Shown here in pieces: positions 10,360 through 21,424 of a stretch of 64,000 bases of DNA (positions within the stretch are counted from its first letter, which is position 1; each line of letters opens with the position of its first letter). The DNA lies in the NCBI GenBank assembly GCA_947396885.1, contig OX377206.1, forward strand, positions 6,648,658 through 6,712,657, in the 5' to 3' direction. This stretch comes from Heligmosomoides polygyrus polygyrus (Eukaryota; Nematoda; Chromadorea; Rhabditida; Heligmosomidae). Under the pieces are notes generated by a model. That model saw nothing but the letters and a program-made list of their open reading frames with translations. It did not search any database and was not told the DNA's origin. Position numbers and translations under genes: made by a program.

Positions 10360-11520
10360 AATGGAGCAGATGAATGTGGGGATTGTGGGGATTTTATACG
10401 CGACTTTGTTAAATGATGAGCCTAATCAAACTTCATATAGTTAGAATCAAAATAGAGCTCTCTCACCCGAAGCCGCTTGCGAAGAACACAGCGAAAGGGT
10501 CCGATTCGGAGTTTTCGCTCCAGTTTAGTTTCGAGAGTTTCTTTCCCATTCTTGAAATCGATGCGAACTTTTCTGATAGCGCATTAAGCAGTAGTTTTTG
10601 CGCGTTCTGACATTTGCAATTATAAACTTTCAGTTTTGGAAGTAAAACATCCAATGTGAGAATGTCTGGGTTGTGTACTTCCAGTCAACAGTTTGGCAGC
10701 TAAAAAGGCGGTACAATTCGATGAGGTACTTGACGATACATCACGAGGGTCCCGAATGGAAATTGCACTTCACGAGCTATCTGTGGTCGGCGCATGGGAC
10801 GCTATTTCGCCATAGGTTGTGCTCGAGTTCGCTTGCTTTTGCTTTCGATTCATCAACGCCGAATTTCATATGCTTTCATTGTCATTATGTTCGCAGGAAG
10901 GAAGTGACCATGGCTTGTCTGTTTTAAATGTACGCAATTTAGGCAGATTCCCCTCTATGTTGGACTGATGAAACAACAGGTGCTGTCGAAACTGCTGAAG
11001 CAGGTACTATCAAAAGACGTCCATGTACATGACATTTAAGTTCTATTTCATCTAGTTGGTCTTCACCGTTCCAATTTTCATCATTTTTGCTAAAAGCTGA
11101 GCCGTGTTTAAGGGACAGAAATCACTTCAACCGCATGGAATTATTTCGCCTCATCAGCAAAAATTACTTGCTGCTGAACGGATTTCAAGAATGTGTCTAC
11201 GAGGCAGTGAAGAGAGGATGAATTTGAAAATATGATTTCGAGGTAAGATGATAACTCTTCGTATTTCTATTTTCGTATTGGGTCGTCTAGAGATACTAAG
11301 TTTAGCATAGTTTCGTATCAACTTGAGCTATCATGAGATCGCCAATGTCATAGCCAAATCCAGGTGGTTCGAAGAGATCCATCTGGACAAGTTGGTCGTC
11401 ACCGGAAGGGAGTGACCAAGATGTTATAAACCATTTCCACATCAAATTCAAGGCCTTTCAAATTGAATTGAACACTCTTCCAAACAAGTTCGACGCTTCT
11501 GAAATCAAACAAAATCTTAG
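10360..11520. other. Non-coding stretch of unit A with old repeats
   Basis: Contains the second copy of the diverged direct repeat (about 10,740-11,180). Position 11,247 is where unit C received the BEL/Pao element; here the target is intact and reads AACTC once (11,245-11,249). Confidence 0.6.
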
Positions 11521-12313
11521 CATCTTTCAAACCAAAGCTTTTTCCGCATTAGAATGGACTCTGAGAACATCGAAGTAATTTTTGGCGCGAAACGGCTCGG
11601 TGGGGGGGGGGGGGGACCAGGTAGGACGGCCCTATACAACGTTTTGTGTAGCACGAAATTCAAAAATTATACAGTACTGGTTGTGTTCTACCACTATGGT
11701 GAACTGAGCTACACCACTTGTGATATAATTGGAAGTACATGTGACTTCATTCTAGACATAGGATCCGACGCCGATTCGGACAATTCGGAGGATTTGTCAT
11801 TTTTTTTTTCCAAATCCTGGTTAGAAGGATTGTGCGAATGATGGCATCTTTGAAAAGCTTGGATTCTAGGGCGATTCGGATACGGGATATTTTCAGCAGA
11901 GAATTTTCAGAAAGTTCAGATAACTGATTTTTGATAGGAAAACTGATATCAATCAATTCCGATTCGGATATCCTATGTGAAATCCGAAGATAAAACAGTT
12001 ATTTGGATTATTTGAAAATATTTCCTGTTAAGGCTACTCTTACCTGAATCGCTGCAAGATCCGGAGCTTCTCAAAAATGTTAATATTTGCACACTCTTTT
12101 TAAACGGATTTGAAAAAATGGCAAATTTCGAATTATCCGAATCAGTGTCGAATCCATTGTCTACTTCATACCAAGCCGGATAGCTGCAGAGAACAAGGTG
12201 ACCTCCCGAACCATTTTGAGCCTAATTTTTTATTCAAGAAAGGCTTAGTGTGGCTTGAACACTGGTCTAAGCAAGCTCGACGCTTTTGAAATAAAACCGA
12301 ACATCTTTCTGAA
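11520..12313. other. AT-rich stretch with an old repeat relative
   Basis: Bases 11,535-11,615 (ACTCTGAGAACATCGAAG, then a CGGCTCGG-plus-G-run motif) are a diverged relative of 13,060-13,150, so the same old repeat flanks the long-TIR element on both sides. The rest is AT-rich with no supported gene, and it is repeated at 51,240-52,045. Confidence 0.5.
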
Positions 12314-13056
12314 CTAGTGTACTTGGTGTACCGCACTTAATCTTGTTCAAAATAGATGTACCAGGGGTAGTTTGCCATGGGGAGAACGAATATCATCGTC
12401 GGTTTTTGCGGAAATGCCTCACAGGCCCGTTATTAGGTTCGAACTGCCCAAGGCCTTGCTAAATTCTACGTCTCCTATCTATGCGCACTACTTCGCCGCC
12501 TCTAGCTTACAGCAAAGTCTTGAAATCGAATACGACAAGGCCCATAAGGCCTATGTTATACTTCGGCGACAGTGTTGAGCGGGTGCTACGCAGTGCGTAG
12601 CAGCCCGCAACACACTGTGTCGCCGCAGTATAACACAGGCCTAAGAATGACAGCTCAGCGGAGGGGCGCGCAAATAGAGTCGTGTTCTCTCCTCTTCTGA
12701 CGCGGAGTACAGAATTGGACAGGGGAAGGGACTCCGGGGTGTGGATTCACTAGCGCACCTGTTAAAATTGCCTTCATCCTGGAGCTCCGTTCCCTGCTCA
12801 ACATGAAAGCAAATAAGAGTCAGACCTGGACTTCAACAACCGGTTGCGAGACTAATGTGTGCTGACAGGAGGCGGAGTCTCTACGTCTTTTACCAGCGCG
12901 CGCTATTTCGCATGGCCTTGGGCAATACGAACGTAATATAGCGGGCTTGTAAGGCATTTCCGCAAAAAACGACTATGGAATTCCTTCTTCCCATGTAAGG
13001 TTACCCCTAGCAGACCTATTTTGAACACGATCAAGTACGTACACTATGTACACTAA
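12314..13056. mobile_element. Long-TIR element at the A/B junction
   Basis: The two ends are inverted copies of each other for about 140-150 bp (12,314-12,460 against 12,905-13,056). Matching words include CTAGTGTAC, GTTCAAAATA, GGGGTA, TTTTTGCGGAAATGCC and CCCAAGGCC. The inside contains the small MITE at 12,548-12,641. There is no transposase frame. It lies exactly where unit A passes into unit B; a second copy lies at the C/D junction, and its right end is at base 1 of the window. Confidence 0.7.
12548..12641. mobile_element. Fold-back MITE (94 bp) flanked by TAA
   Basis: A near-perfect hairpin: GGCCTATGTTATACTTCGGC at the left end pairs with the right end, and the centre is GTGCTACGC-AGT-GCGTAGCA. 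TAA flanks it on both sides (12,545-12,547 and 12,642-12,644). It is nested inside the long-TIR element. Confidence 0.75.
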
Positions 13057-13804
13057 TCTTTCTAGCGAAAGCTTTTTTCACATCAGTGTCTCTGAGAACG
13101 GTAAAACAACTTTCGGCACGAAGTGGCTCGGGGGCGGGGGGGGGGGGGGGACATCTTCTATTGTGGTATACGCGGGCATTCATTCTCTTCGCGCTTCACA
13201 GACAAATTGATACATCAATTCGTTTAACTTAGAGGTGTAAGGCTTGACTGATCTACGCGAGACTCAAACCAATAATCGATTCGGGGCGAACTCAAAACTC
13301 GGCGCCATCTTCGATTATGCTTTACGCGGGCATTCTTGGAGGATTTGCCTTTTTCTCGTGCTTTCAGTTAATTTGCTATTTAATTTAGTTCAAATTGTCA
13401 CTAGCAGTGTCGATCCAGTACATTTTTAGGCAGAGTTACTGTGTCGGCTCGAAGTACCATGCAGAGCCTACGAAATCTGAGGGACCCGGTGACGGTTCAG
13501 CCACTGATCAAGTCTGCCGCGCTTGACAAAGAAATCTCGGAGCAATTGTGCCGTCTTACATACGAGAATGTTATGAAATCGGTGCTATGCGTTTGTTCGT
13601 TGGTTTGTTTGTTCATTTGCTAGCGTGGTTTCATGATGCACCTTGCCTTTGCCTGCCCAAACTAGGATCACATGTTCAGATGTGTTTGTTGGTTCTGGCT
13701 TCAGTTCATCGTTGTTCAAATGCTCAACGACATGTACGGCGACACCGCTTAGTTCTTCGTCCTGAATATCACCATGCTGATGGTGTTTTCAAAGAAGCCA
13801 TTTA

Positions 13805-13938
13805 GGCCCCGTTTATACTTCGACACCGAGCGACGCGATGCTATGTATGGTGGCTATATTGATTTAGCAGCGCGATCGATCAATTTGGCCACTTTACATG
13901 CCGTCACGTTGCTCGGCGTCGGAAGTATAAACGGGGCC
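13805..13938. mobile_element. Short TIR element (MITE type 1), copy B
   Basis: The same insertion as at 781-914, at the same place in unit B and almost identical, so it predates the A/B duplication. Confidence 0.85.
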
Positions 13939-15241
13939 TAAAACCGATGAGCTCTCAAAATGTTGTACTTCGCATTCTGGTAAAATTCAAGTAAGAGGCT
14001 TGTTATATATCGACAATGTATTAATGCTAAATGAAGCATTGTATTGCCAAGTATTTTAGTGACAAATCGTGTATCGTTCGCATCAACCTGAGTTGATACC
14101 TTCCCTTACGTTAACGTGCGTAAAGGACTTAAGTCGTTCTTCCGTGTGTCCACGTAGAATTACTGGTCACTAGACGAACTTCCCAGCAGGTGAAATGATT
14201 GGCTGTTCCGTAGAGAGATGATATTAGCTAGGGTTTGAATGCTGAAGGGTTCCGTTACAAATGCAAAGAATTGATCGGTAGATAAACATCGATGGCAAGG
14301 TTCCGAGCCCAGCCTCGGTGTCTTTCGTGTGATCCAGCCAAAATAAGCGGGAAGATCACCACCAGGAAACAAGGAGCCAGTTATGTCTGTTGCAGTTCAC
14401 ATTCTTTCCTTCTTTTGTGAAGAACTTTATAACCGTGGTGAGCACCAAGCAAGCGTGTTTGCCGGAGATAAGGAAACTAACAGAAGTAGGACTGGAGATC
14501 GTCGAACATTTTATATAAATGCAGAAATTTTTTTCATATCAGTACCAGGATAGGCCGTTTTGTTGTTGTTGTTGTTGTTGTTGGTAGAAAACAGTCCTAC
14601 TCGTGCTCCTGTTCGCTTCGAAATCTTTGCGTATTGTTGCTGTTTTTTTTTTGTAAGGACGTGAATTGGCTTCTGCGGGATAGTCCTATGTTTTCAGTTT
14701 TTGCCATCAGTAAGGGCAGCAGCTTAAATAGGGTTTGTTCCCTTTTTTGTATTCAGGCGTACTTTTTTCAACGTAGGTTCGCTTGACCTAAACATCTTTC
14801 GGAGAGTTTCCATACTTGGTCGGCTGCGCGACAGAATAGGATTCCTCCATATTGATTAAATAATCGTGTACAACTGATATCATTATGCTCAGACACTTCC
14901 GCTCTACATGGTGGGACGCTGTTGAAAAGCCTCGGGAGATAAAATGCCCTGTATCAAATTGCCTTTGCTATTTCGAGAAACGTCTGAGCTCACAAGGGAG
15001 GCCCATGAACTTCCCCCAAAGATCCTCAGCGTGACCTATATGGTCTTGTAGAGCATCGGACAAGCCTCAGAAGATAAAATACTATCTGCACCAATTCATT
15101 TTTCTGGGAACAAAAAGTCTTATTGTTCTTCATTTGTGGTCAACAGCTATGGGACAAAACCATGAAACAAGTAAAAACAAGCTTGTGCCACATCAGCAGC
15201 ATCTTACAAACCCAGTGAGGAATAACCTTCTCCAAGGTCCC
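13939..15241. other. Unit B sequence, no supported gene
   Basis: Collinear with A 915-2,216. It includes a short TTG microsatellite (about 14,560-14,582) that is longer in C (33,754-33,791). Small frames occur on both strands, none with a recognisable domain. Confidence 0.5.
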
Positions 15242-15260
15242 ATTTTCATCATCACCTGTA

Positions 15261-18176
15261 TCACCTGTCGTCCCGTTGGTCATCGACTTGCTCGAGCGGG
15301 CGCCAGCAGCGTCTCCATTCGTCCCTGTCGCGTGCCAGAGTGGTCCAATGGATCCTCCTCGCTCGAGGGACACGAAGAGCGTCATATCGGTCGTTCAGGG
15401 CTTTCACGAAGAAGTCCGACCAACGCGTTGGTGGGCGTCCTGGTGTTCTTTTGACATCCCGCGGAATCCAATCTGCGACGACTCTCGTCCAGCGGGTGTC
15501 TGCGAATCGCATTACGTGGCCGGCCCACCTAATTTTCGACGACTTGGCCCATGCGACAGCGTCTCTGATCTTCGAACGTCGGCGAAGCTCGGAACTCCGA
15601 AGGCCTTCTCTCACTTGCGTGAGTCGTGTCACTCCGAGCATCGTCCTCTCGATTCCACGCTGCGCGACGCTGATCGCGTGTTCATCCTGCTTTCGTATAG
15701 TCCAGGTCTCTGAGGCGTATGTTAGGGCAGGAAGAACAGTGGAGTCGAATAGGTGGGCACGGAGTCGGACGTTCTTCGTCTTCTTCGCGACTTCTTCGAC
15801 GCTCTTGAAAGCTCCCCAAGCCGCTCGTTTCCTCCTGCTCAGCTCTGGTGCTAGGTCGATGGCCATGTTGACTTCGCGACCCAGATACACATAGCTGGAG
15901 CATTCGGAGATGTTCGTTCCGTTGAGCGAGAATGGGGCATCAGAAACCCATCCGTTCTTCATGAACATCGTCTTCGTAAGATTCAGCTGCAGTCCAACGC
16001 TTCCACATACACAATCGAAGTCGGCCAGCATTCGTTCCGCCTGACTGATGCTCGGTGTTATGAGCACGATGTCGTCAGCGAAGCGAAGATGGTGCAGTTG
16101 CCGGCCGTCGACCTTCACTCCCATGTCTTCCCATTCTAGTTCGCGCATGACGTTTTCGAGGGTGGCGCTGAAGAGCTTCGGGGATATGGTATCCCCTTGT
16201 CGAACCCCTCTCTTCACGTCAATGACGACGTCGTTGTAGAATGGAGAGATCTTGGTCGTGAATCCACTGTACAGCTCTCGAAGGACCCTGATGTACTGAG
16301 TAGGAACGCCCTGGGTGAGCAGGGCTTCCATGACCGCTTCAGTCTCGACGGAGTCGAATGCCTTCTTCAGGTCGATGAACGTTAGGCACAGCGGCAGCTT
16401 GTACTCTCGCGACACTTCGATGAGCTTCGTAATGGTGTGTATGTGGTCGACCGTGCTGAATCCTCTCCGAAATCCTGCTTGTTCGCATGGCTGTCCTTCG
16501 TCCAGCGTTCGGCTGATCCTATTCAGGATAACTCGAGTGAACAGCTTGTAGACTACGGACAACAGGCAGATCGGGCGATAGTTGCCAATGTCGTGCACGT
16601 CTCCCTTCTTGTACAGCAAAACGGTCTTGCTGGTCTTCCACTGAGATGGAACCTTGCATTCGGACAGGTAGCGTGTGAAGAGCCGCGCCAAGGTGTTGAT
16701 GAGCGCTGGCGGGAGGTTCTTCAGGTGTTCAGCTCTGATCCTGTCAGAACCGGGTGCTGTACGTTTCTTCACCGACGAGATGGCGTGTCGGATTTCGGAA
16801 GAGAGAACAGAGGGGACGACGTATCCATCCTGCGGAAGATGGCATGAGCGCAGGTGGACGTGGCTATCGAAGAGATCGGAGTAGAAGTCGTGGATGACTT
16901 TCTCCATGGTCCTTCTGGAAGAGGTGATGGTTCCGTCAGGACGTCGGAGAGCGGTCATCTTGGTCTTGAAGTTGGCGAAGTTCCGGCGGGCATTGCGGAT
17001 GCTCAGCCCTGCCTCTGCTGCTTCAGCCAACACTTCCGCCCTTCTCTCCTTGAGATCTTCCTTTATCGCCGCTCTGCATAGCTTTGCAAGCTCGGACGTC
17101 AGTTGGTAGTTGCCTGACGCTCGTGCTGCTCCACGCTGGCGTATCAGCTCAAGAGTTTCCGGAGACAGGCGTCTCTTGGTGGTCTTTAAGCTCTCGGCTC
17201 CCTTAGCACTATTGTGGAGATGGTGCACGAAGCGGTCGTATTCCTCGTCGACGTTGTCCATGACGGCATCTTCCCAAAGGCCGACAAGAGAGGTGTAGAG
17301 ATCCCAGTTGATGGTCGTTCTGGGATTCCTCTTCTTGAACTTCGCGGCCTTCTCTCCTTGACGCGAAAAGCGGAACCTCGCGCGAAGGAGGCGGTGGTCC
17401 GATCCCGTGTAGAACTTGGGGACAACGGAGACATCGGTCAGGCAATACTTGCGATTGAAGATGATGTGGTCGATCTCGTTGTGGAACTGGCCACCGGGGG
17501 ATTCCCAGGTCCATCGTAGGGAGGGAGGCTTCTGGAACTGCGAGTTTCCATGGATGGTCTTGGTCGACATGATAAACTCAGACAGCCTTTCACCTTGCTC
17601 GTTCCACTCCAAACCGTGGGTTCCGATGTGAAGTTCTTCCGGCGACCTTCGTGGCCCGATCTTGGCGTTGAAGTCGCCGACGATCATCTTGTAGAAGGTG
17701 TGATCTTCCTTATAGAACTTCTCCAGCTCCACGTAGAAGGCCTCGACGTCTTTGTCGTCGTAGTCGGATGTTGGGGCATACGCGACGAACACAGTCAAGG
17801 CTGGCACGGAGCCACATCGCTTCAGTCGCAGACGTCCAATTCGGCTTGTCAGAGACTCGTACGAATCAATGTTCATGGCCAAGTGCGTGTTGACGAGGAC
17901 ACCAACGCCGCCTACTTCCCTGCTGTCGCATGTTCCGAGGAACAGTTCTTCTCCGGAGTCGTAGGCGGCGTGTAGGGGATGGTGTCTTCTCGTCTCGGTC
18001 AGTCCGATGACGTCGTACTTGATCTTCCTGGCTTGCATCATCAGGTCCTCGACGGATGCTTCCGACGCAAGCGTGCGGGCGTTGTAAGTACAGATCGTCA
18101 TCCTAGTCCTTCTCAGATTGCGCAGCCTGGTTAGGCCCTGAGATTTTAGCAGCCTCTCCGTACTCGTCCTTCCCAT
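15261..18176 (-). CDS. RTE endonuclease-reverse transcriptase (971 aa)
   Basis: Catalyses target-primed reverse transcription: the endonuclease nicks target DNA and the RT copies the element RNA from the nick. Domains in order: an APE-type endonuclease (about residues 27-272, with [11 protein letters not shown], a GLTETRRH motif, GDFNAKIG near 167 and GSDHRLL near 259); a linker; a reverse transcriptase (about 480-745) with [10 protein letters not shown] near 600, [13 protein letters not shown] near 660 and the catalytic FADD near 698; then a C-terminal region typical of RTE proteins. The start is the ATG at 18,174-18,176. No stop or frameshift was seen and all key residues are present, so it could be active. 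There is no separate ORF1, as usual for RTE. Confidence 0.92.
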   Translation of the reverse strand: MGRTSTERLLKSQGLTRLRNLRRTRMTICTYNARTLASEASVEDLMMQARKIKYDVIGLTETRRHHPLHAAYDSGEELFLGTCDSREVGGVGVLVNTHLAMNIDSYESLTSRIGRLRLKRCGSVPALTVFVAYAPTSDYDDKDVEAFYVELEKFYKEDHTFYKMIVGDFNAKIGPRRSPEELHIGTHGLEWNEQGERLSEFIMSTKTIHGNSQFQKPPSLRWTWESPGGQFHNEIDHIIFNRKYCLTDVSVVPKFYTGSDHRLLRARFRFSRQGEKAAKFKKRNPRTTINWDLYTSLVGLWEDAVMDNVDEEYDRFVHHLHNSAKGAESLKTTKRRLSPETLELIRQRGAARASGNYQLTSELAKLCRAAIKEDLKERRAEVLAEAAEAGLSIRNARRNFANFKTKMTALRRPDGTITSSRRTMEKVIHDFYSDLFDSHVHLRSCHLPQDGYVVPSVLSSEIRHAISSVKKRTAPGSDRIRAEHLKNLPPALINTLARLFTRYLSECKVPSQWKTSKTVLLYKKGDVHDIGNYRPICLLSVVYKLFTRVILNRISRTLDEGQPCEQAGFRRGFSTVDHIHTITKLIEVSREYKLPLCLTFIDLKKAFDSVETEAVMEALLTQGVPTQYIRVLRELYSGFTTKISPFYNDVVIDVKRGVRQGDTISPKLFSATLENVMRELEWEDMGVKVDGRQLHHLRFADDIVLITPSISQAERMLADFDCVCGSVGLQLNLTKTMFMKNGWVSDAPFSLNGTNISECSSYVYLGREVNMAIDLAPELSRRKRAAWGAFKSVEEVAKKTKNVRLRAHLFDSTVLPALTYASETWTIRKQDEHAISVAQRGIERTMLGVTRLTQVREGLRSSELRRRSKIRDAVAWAKSSKIRWAGHVMRFADTRWTRVVADWIPRDVKRTPGRPPTRWSDFFVKALNDRYDALRVPRARRIHWTTLARDRDEWRRCWRPLEQVDDQRDDR

Positions 18177-18679
18177 CGCTGCAGAAATGGTGGCTCTTTC
18201 GGGGTCAGGGGAATGAGGCCCTTTAGTGCTGCTGTGTTTGACTGGAATACAACACGGGTAGCTAGTCAGGCTCTGTCGTGCGGGCGGGGTACTCCGGGCA
18301 GCCAGCCAGACTGCCCGAAGGGACGGGGCGAGACTTAAGGCGGCCTCGAATCGCCTTACATGTACTCCCAGTCTACCGAGTGCCAGCTTTTGGCCGAGCC
18401 GACACAGTTACAATCCGCACAGTCACGGACACATCCGCGCACACTGTGCACGAACATGCCGCTCCCACGCACAAGGAACGCATCGACCCGACACAGCAGG
18501 AACAAGGAGTCCATCACCTGCATCCCACCTGCGTCTCTGGGCAGTACACGGTCGCATTTGGTTCGCGTTTAATTCCCCTATCCACCACCCGGGGACGCGC
18601 CACGTGGCCCTGCGACAAGCGGCCCGAGATCCCTCTTAACAAGAGAACCCGAAGGCTCTCTATCGAGGGAGATCCGTGG
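18177..18679 (-). promoter_or_regulatory. 5' leader of the RTE element
   Basis: About 500 bp, GC-rich compared with its surroundings, between the fixed 5' end of the element and the ORF ATG. By analogy with other non-LTR elements it should hold an internal promoter, but I see no specific motif. Overlapping + strand frames of 70 and 140 codons (18,278-18,700) are not supported. Confidence 0.45.
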
Positions 18680-18879
18680 ATTTTCATCATATACCTTTGA
18701 AATCCGGTGCGAAGGTGGAAAATGGTGGGCCAACAGCGTGTTCAGATTAGAACGGCATTTTCAGTACACTTATGTGAAAATATGGCCCGGGTTCATAATG
18801 TCCAACCGTAAGGTATACGAATTTGTGTGCAGTTACGGTGTCACTGCGCGATATGGTGTGATATGGTGGTGGTGCAGAT

Positions 18880-19300
18880 ACGCATCGTTTGAAAAAACTA
18901 GCACACATGAAGGCGCAAATAGACTGCCTTGGTTTATTGTAAGCACTGATAGTCTAAAATTGACTCCTGTGATCATGAGAAAGCGTAATAACAACAAACT
19001 AAATAATATGGGCAGGAATATTGGCAGTGCGCGGACTCGAACTCAAAAGCCCGCCGGTTTTCTTCTATGAGGAGGTACTACTACCTACTGCGCCACCAAG
19101 CCACATATCGTAGGGTATCATACGGGTTGATGAGTGTTGCCCACACGTTTTCACACCTCTTTTCAAGGTCTTTCAGAAAGCGTTCAGCAAAAGCTAACTG
19201 TGGTTCTGGACTCCGCTCACAGGGCCCAACATCCTGTCAAAAGTTTCACCGGAAAAGCTCTCCTTGAGTTGGAAACCTTTCCTTACAAGCAATTCCTGGA
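18880..19300 (-). repeat. Dispersed repeat with tRNA-like head, copy B
   Basis: Unit B copy; the tRNA-like core is about 19,028-19,103. Next to it, on the minus strand, a frame of about 68 codons (19,194-19,400) begins with ATG and looks like ordinary protein. It is also open in D (56,359-56,586) but broken in A and C by a deletion of about 48 bases. I do not recognise it. Confidence 0.65.
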
Positions 19301-19747
19301 AATCGGCTGCGTCCATGTTCAGCTTCTGAAAAACGTCCTTCAGCTTGAAGTTGGGCAGTTCTTCTTGGCGGCGGTTGTGGAACAGTGTCTGGAGAGCCAT
19401 GATGCTTATACCGCTGCCCCTCGATTAAACGTTCGCCCATCGAAGTTTCCCCAAAAAATTGCTTTCCGCAAATTTGCGCGGTCTTTCAGACGATCACTAC
19501 GGGAGCACTTGCATGGCGTGCCACTACCGTAGCACCCAAATAACCCCCTGAGCGAAGTATGGAGGAAATCGGCGGCCATGACCTTATTCGACCGTACCTG
19601 CCGTAATGGAACGAAATTCCAGAAACGGATGTCAGATTCGTGATCAGCAGCCCAAATAACCCCCCCCCCTTTAGGCGAAATTTGGGGGAGAAGTTTTTTT
19701 CACCTCTGGTGTCCCGAAAGTACAATAGTGCCCATTTTTCCGCTTAA

Positions 19748-19976
19748 GGGCTTGTTCATACTTCGCGACAAGAGCGACTTGTCGCCCGTGCAAAACATGC
19801 ACATCGGTTAAAACCGAGAGCGTGCCACCGAAAAGTGTTCATACTCGAGCGCCGGCGTTGTTGCTCCAGCCGCTCTAGTCGCTCTAGTCGCTGCTGTCGC
19901 TTGTTCATACTTTCGCACGCTGCGCACGCCACGCGCTGCGCTCTTGTCGCTGCTGTCATGAAGTATGAATAGGCCC
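19748..19976. mobile_element. PIF/Harbinger-like MITE (type 2), copy B
   Basis: Same insertion in unit B. The right flank has changed from TAAA to CAAA. Confidence 0.75.
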
Positions 19977-20151
19977 CAAAGCGCTCAACTCCATTAAAAA
20001 TCAATAAAATCGATCGATAATGACCATCCGGAAGGTAATGCTAACTAGTGTGAAGCCTGCCCACCGGCCACCACACTCACGCGACTCCCATCTCCAACGG
20101 TCAATCTTGCGCAAAAATCGATAAAATCGACCGATAGTAGCCACCCCGCTC

Positions 20152-21424
20152 CATGAACCCAAGTCAACTTGTTGCATATTTTTTAGTAGTGTGCCCCCAA
20201 CTAGGATATTCACCACCTAATTGCCCATCTTTTCTTGTTGTAATTTTCTATTTTATTATTACTTCCAGTACTTTTGGAGTTGATGGTTTCGGATCCAGTG
20301 GTAATCAACGAGACATGAGGACGACAGGTTTACTCAGCATTTCATATCCACAGGAATCGGCGATCGTGTCGGCCGATGGAGTCGGAGTTGTGGGGGAGGA
20401 GCCGAAGTCGAGCCCAGAGGCCTGGTGGCGTGCCATTCAGTAGGTCCTCAGCATGGTCGAATTTCGAGTCCCGCGCGCCAAGACTGCCGCCTCCTGTAGT
20501 CAGAGCTTTCATCTAAGAAGTGACACAGCTATAGGAATTCCACTATCAATTGTCTCGAACCGGGTATTGGAGAATTCCCGCGGCGTTGCCGCAGAAATGT
20601 GTGAGGGTTTAACTTTTACAGTATGTTATGGTGTGTTCTCGTTAATCGGGTATTTTTTACATGGTCACACATGTAAAAAACATACATGCATACAACATGT
20701 TTCTTATTGTAGAGCTTACCAATGGCAACCGACTCCCAGCTTGGGTTGCAGCTATTCGGGCCTCGAACGGCTTGTGGAAATGGAGTAACGGCATCACAGT
20801 GTCAAGCACGTTCTGGGCTATAGGTTAGTTAGCAATTGAAGTGCACTTGAATTTCTGAATTTGTTCATGAACAAGTTTATAATATTCGCACAAGCGGATG
20901 ACTGTGTTCTCCTCATGTCTACGTACTGAGCTTTTCAGGAGAACCTTCTATCTACGGTGACTGCGCAACGCTACGCGCCGGTTCGAATCCTGATATGACC
21001 GCCTGCCCTTGTTACAATCAACAGCCGGCGCTCTGCAAGTTGAAACCAGACTTGTACTGTTCAAAGTTCTTTAACAATTAATAAGTGTTTCTTGCAAGGT
21101 TCCCCACAAAATTGTAAGCTCTGTCTGAGCAACATAAAATTGATGTTAGCGAAGTTTAGGCAATTGCGTAGTTTAAGTAAGGTTTAGTTACACAAAATTG
21201 AGAGTGCGCAGATCGTCGCGTTCCAGCGCCGCCGAATTTGGGCTCATGGTCACCTTGGATCACATTTACGGAGCTTCCGTGCATTCGGCCACGTCGACCA
21301 ATCTATAATGAACATCTCAAGGACGTCACCACGGCTATTGGTTACGGTGACGAATTGGAACGGCGACATTGGAAGAAGCTGATACGATATGTGGCGGCCA
21401 CGTATGGAAAGAGATTGAAGAGAC
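20152..21424. other. Sequence private to unit B
   Basis: About 1.27 kb replaces unit sequence found in A, C and D. It contains an ACTTCCAG acceptor-like site (about 20,262-20,269) followed by an open frame to TAG at about 20,441 (ending PEAWWRAIQ), possibly a terminal exon of an unknown gene. A perfect 11-bp hairpin (TTTTTTACATG arms) lies at about 20,650-20,680. The end of this stretch (21,240-21,420) reads in pieces like the sequence upstream of a BRCT and may belong to the ECT-2-like pseudogene. Confidence 0.4.

Larger units (their letters stand above)
1..13050. repeat. Large tandem unit, copy A
   Basis: First visible copy of a duplicated unit of about 13 kb. The opening bases match the right end of the long-TIR element that closes this copy (12,314-13,056), so the window starts at a unit junction. 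Bases 1-3,630 align with 13,051-20,150 (copy B, once its RTE insertion is removed), and 170-6,837 and about 9,840-13,050 align with copies C and D. The stretch 6,838-9,830 is mostly specific to A. By eye the copies are about 95-97 percent identical. No intact host gene was found in the unit; it holds gene fragments and short TIR elements. Confidence 0.85.
15253..18679 (-). mobile_element. Full-length RTE-clade non-LTR retrotransposon
   Basis: A 3,427-bp element on the minus strand flanked by the 11-bp direct repeat attttcatcat (15,242-15,252 and 18,680-18,690). The uninterrupted target in unit A (about 2,225-2,236) has this site once, which fixes both ends. It has about 500 bp of 5' leader, one 971-codon ORF, and a 3' end only 8 bases past the stop, with no poly-A but a GGTGATACAGGTGATGATG-like tail formed with the target. 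A minimal 3' UTR and short-repeat tail are RTE hallmarks. Absence from A, C and D and an open ORF point to recent insertion. Confidence 0.92.

Noticed and set aside
15276..17975. Many 60-184-codon + strand frames
   Set aside because: They are antisense shadows of the 971-codon RTE ORF, which has unmistakable motifs on the minus strand.
20420..20485. Second tRNA-like stretch (GGTGGCGTGCC ... TTTCGAGTCC)
   Set aside because: A- and B-box matches are weak and no cloverleaf fits; could be an old SINE piece but not supportable.
20971..21000. Possible tRNA gene (perfect B box GGTTCGAATCC at 20,980-20,990)
   Set aside because: No A box at the right distance, and the flanks do not form acceptor or T stems; at most a decayed tRNA-derived fragment.
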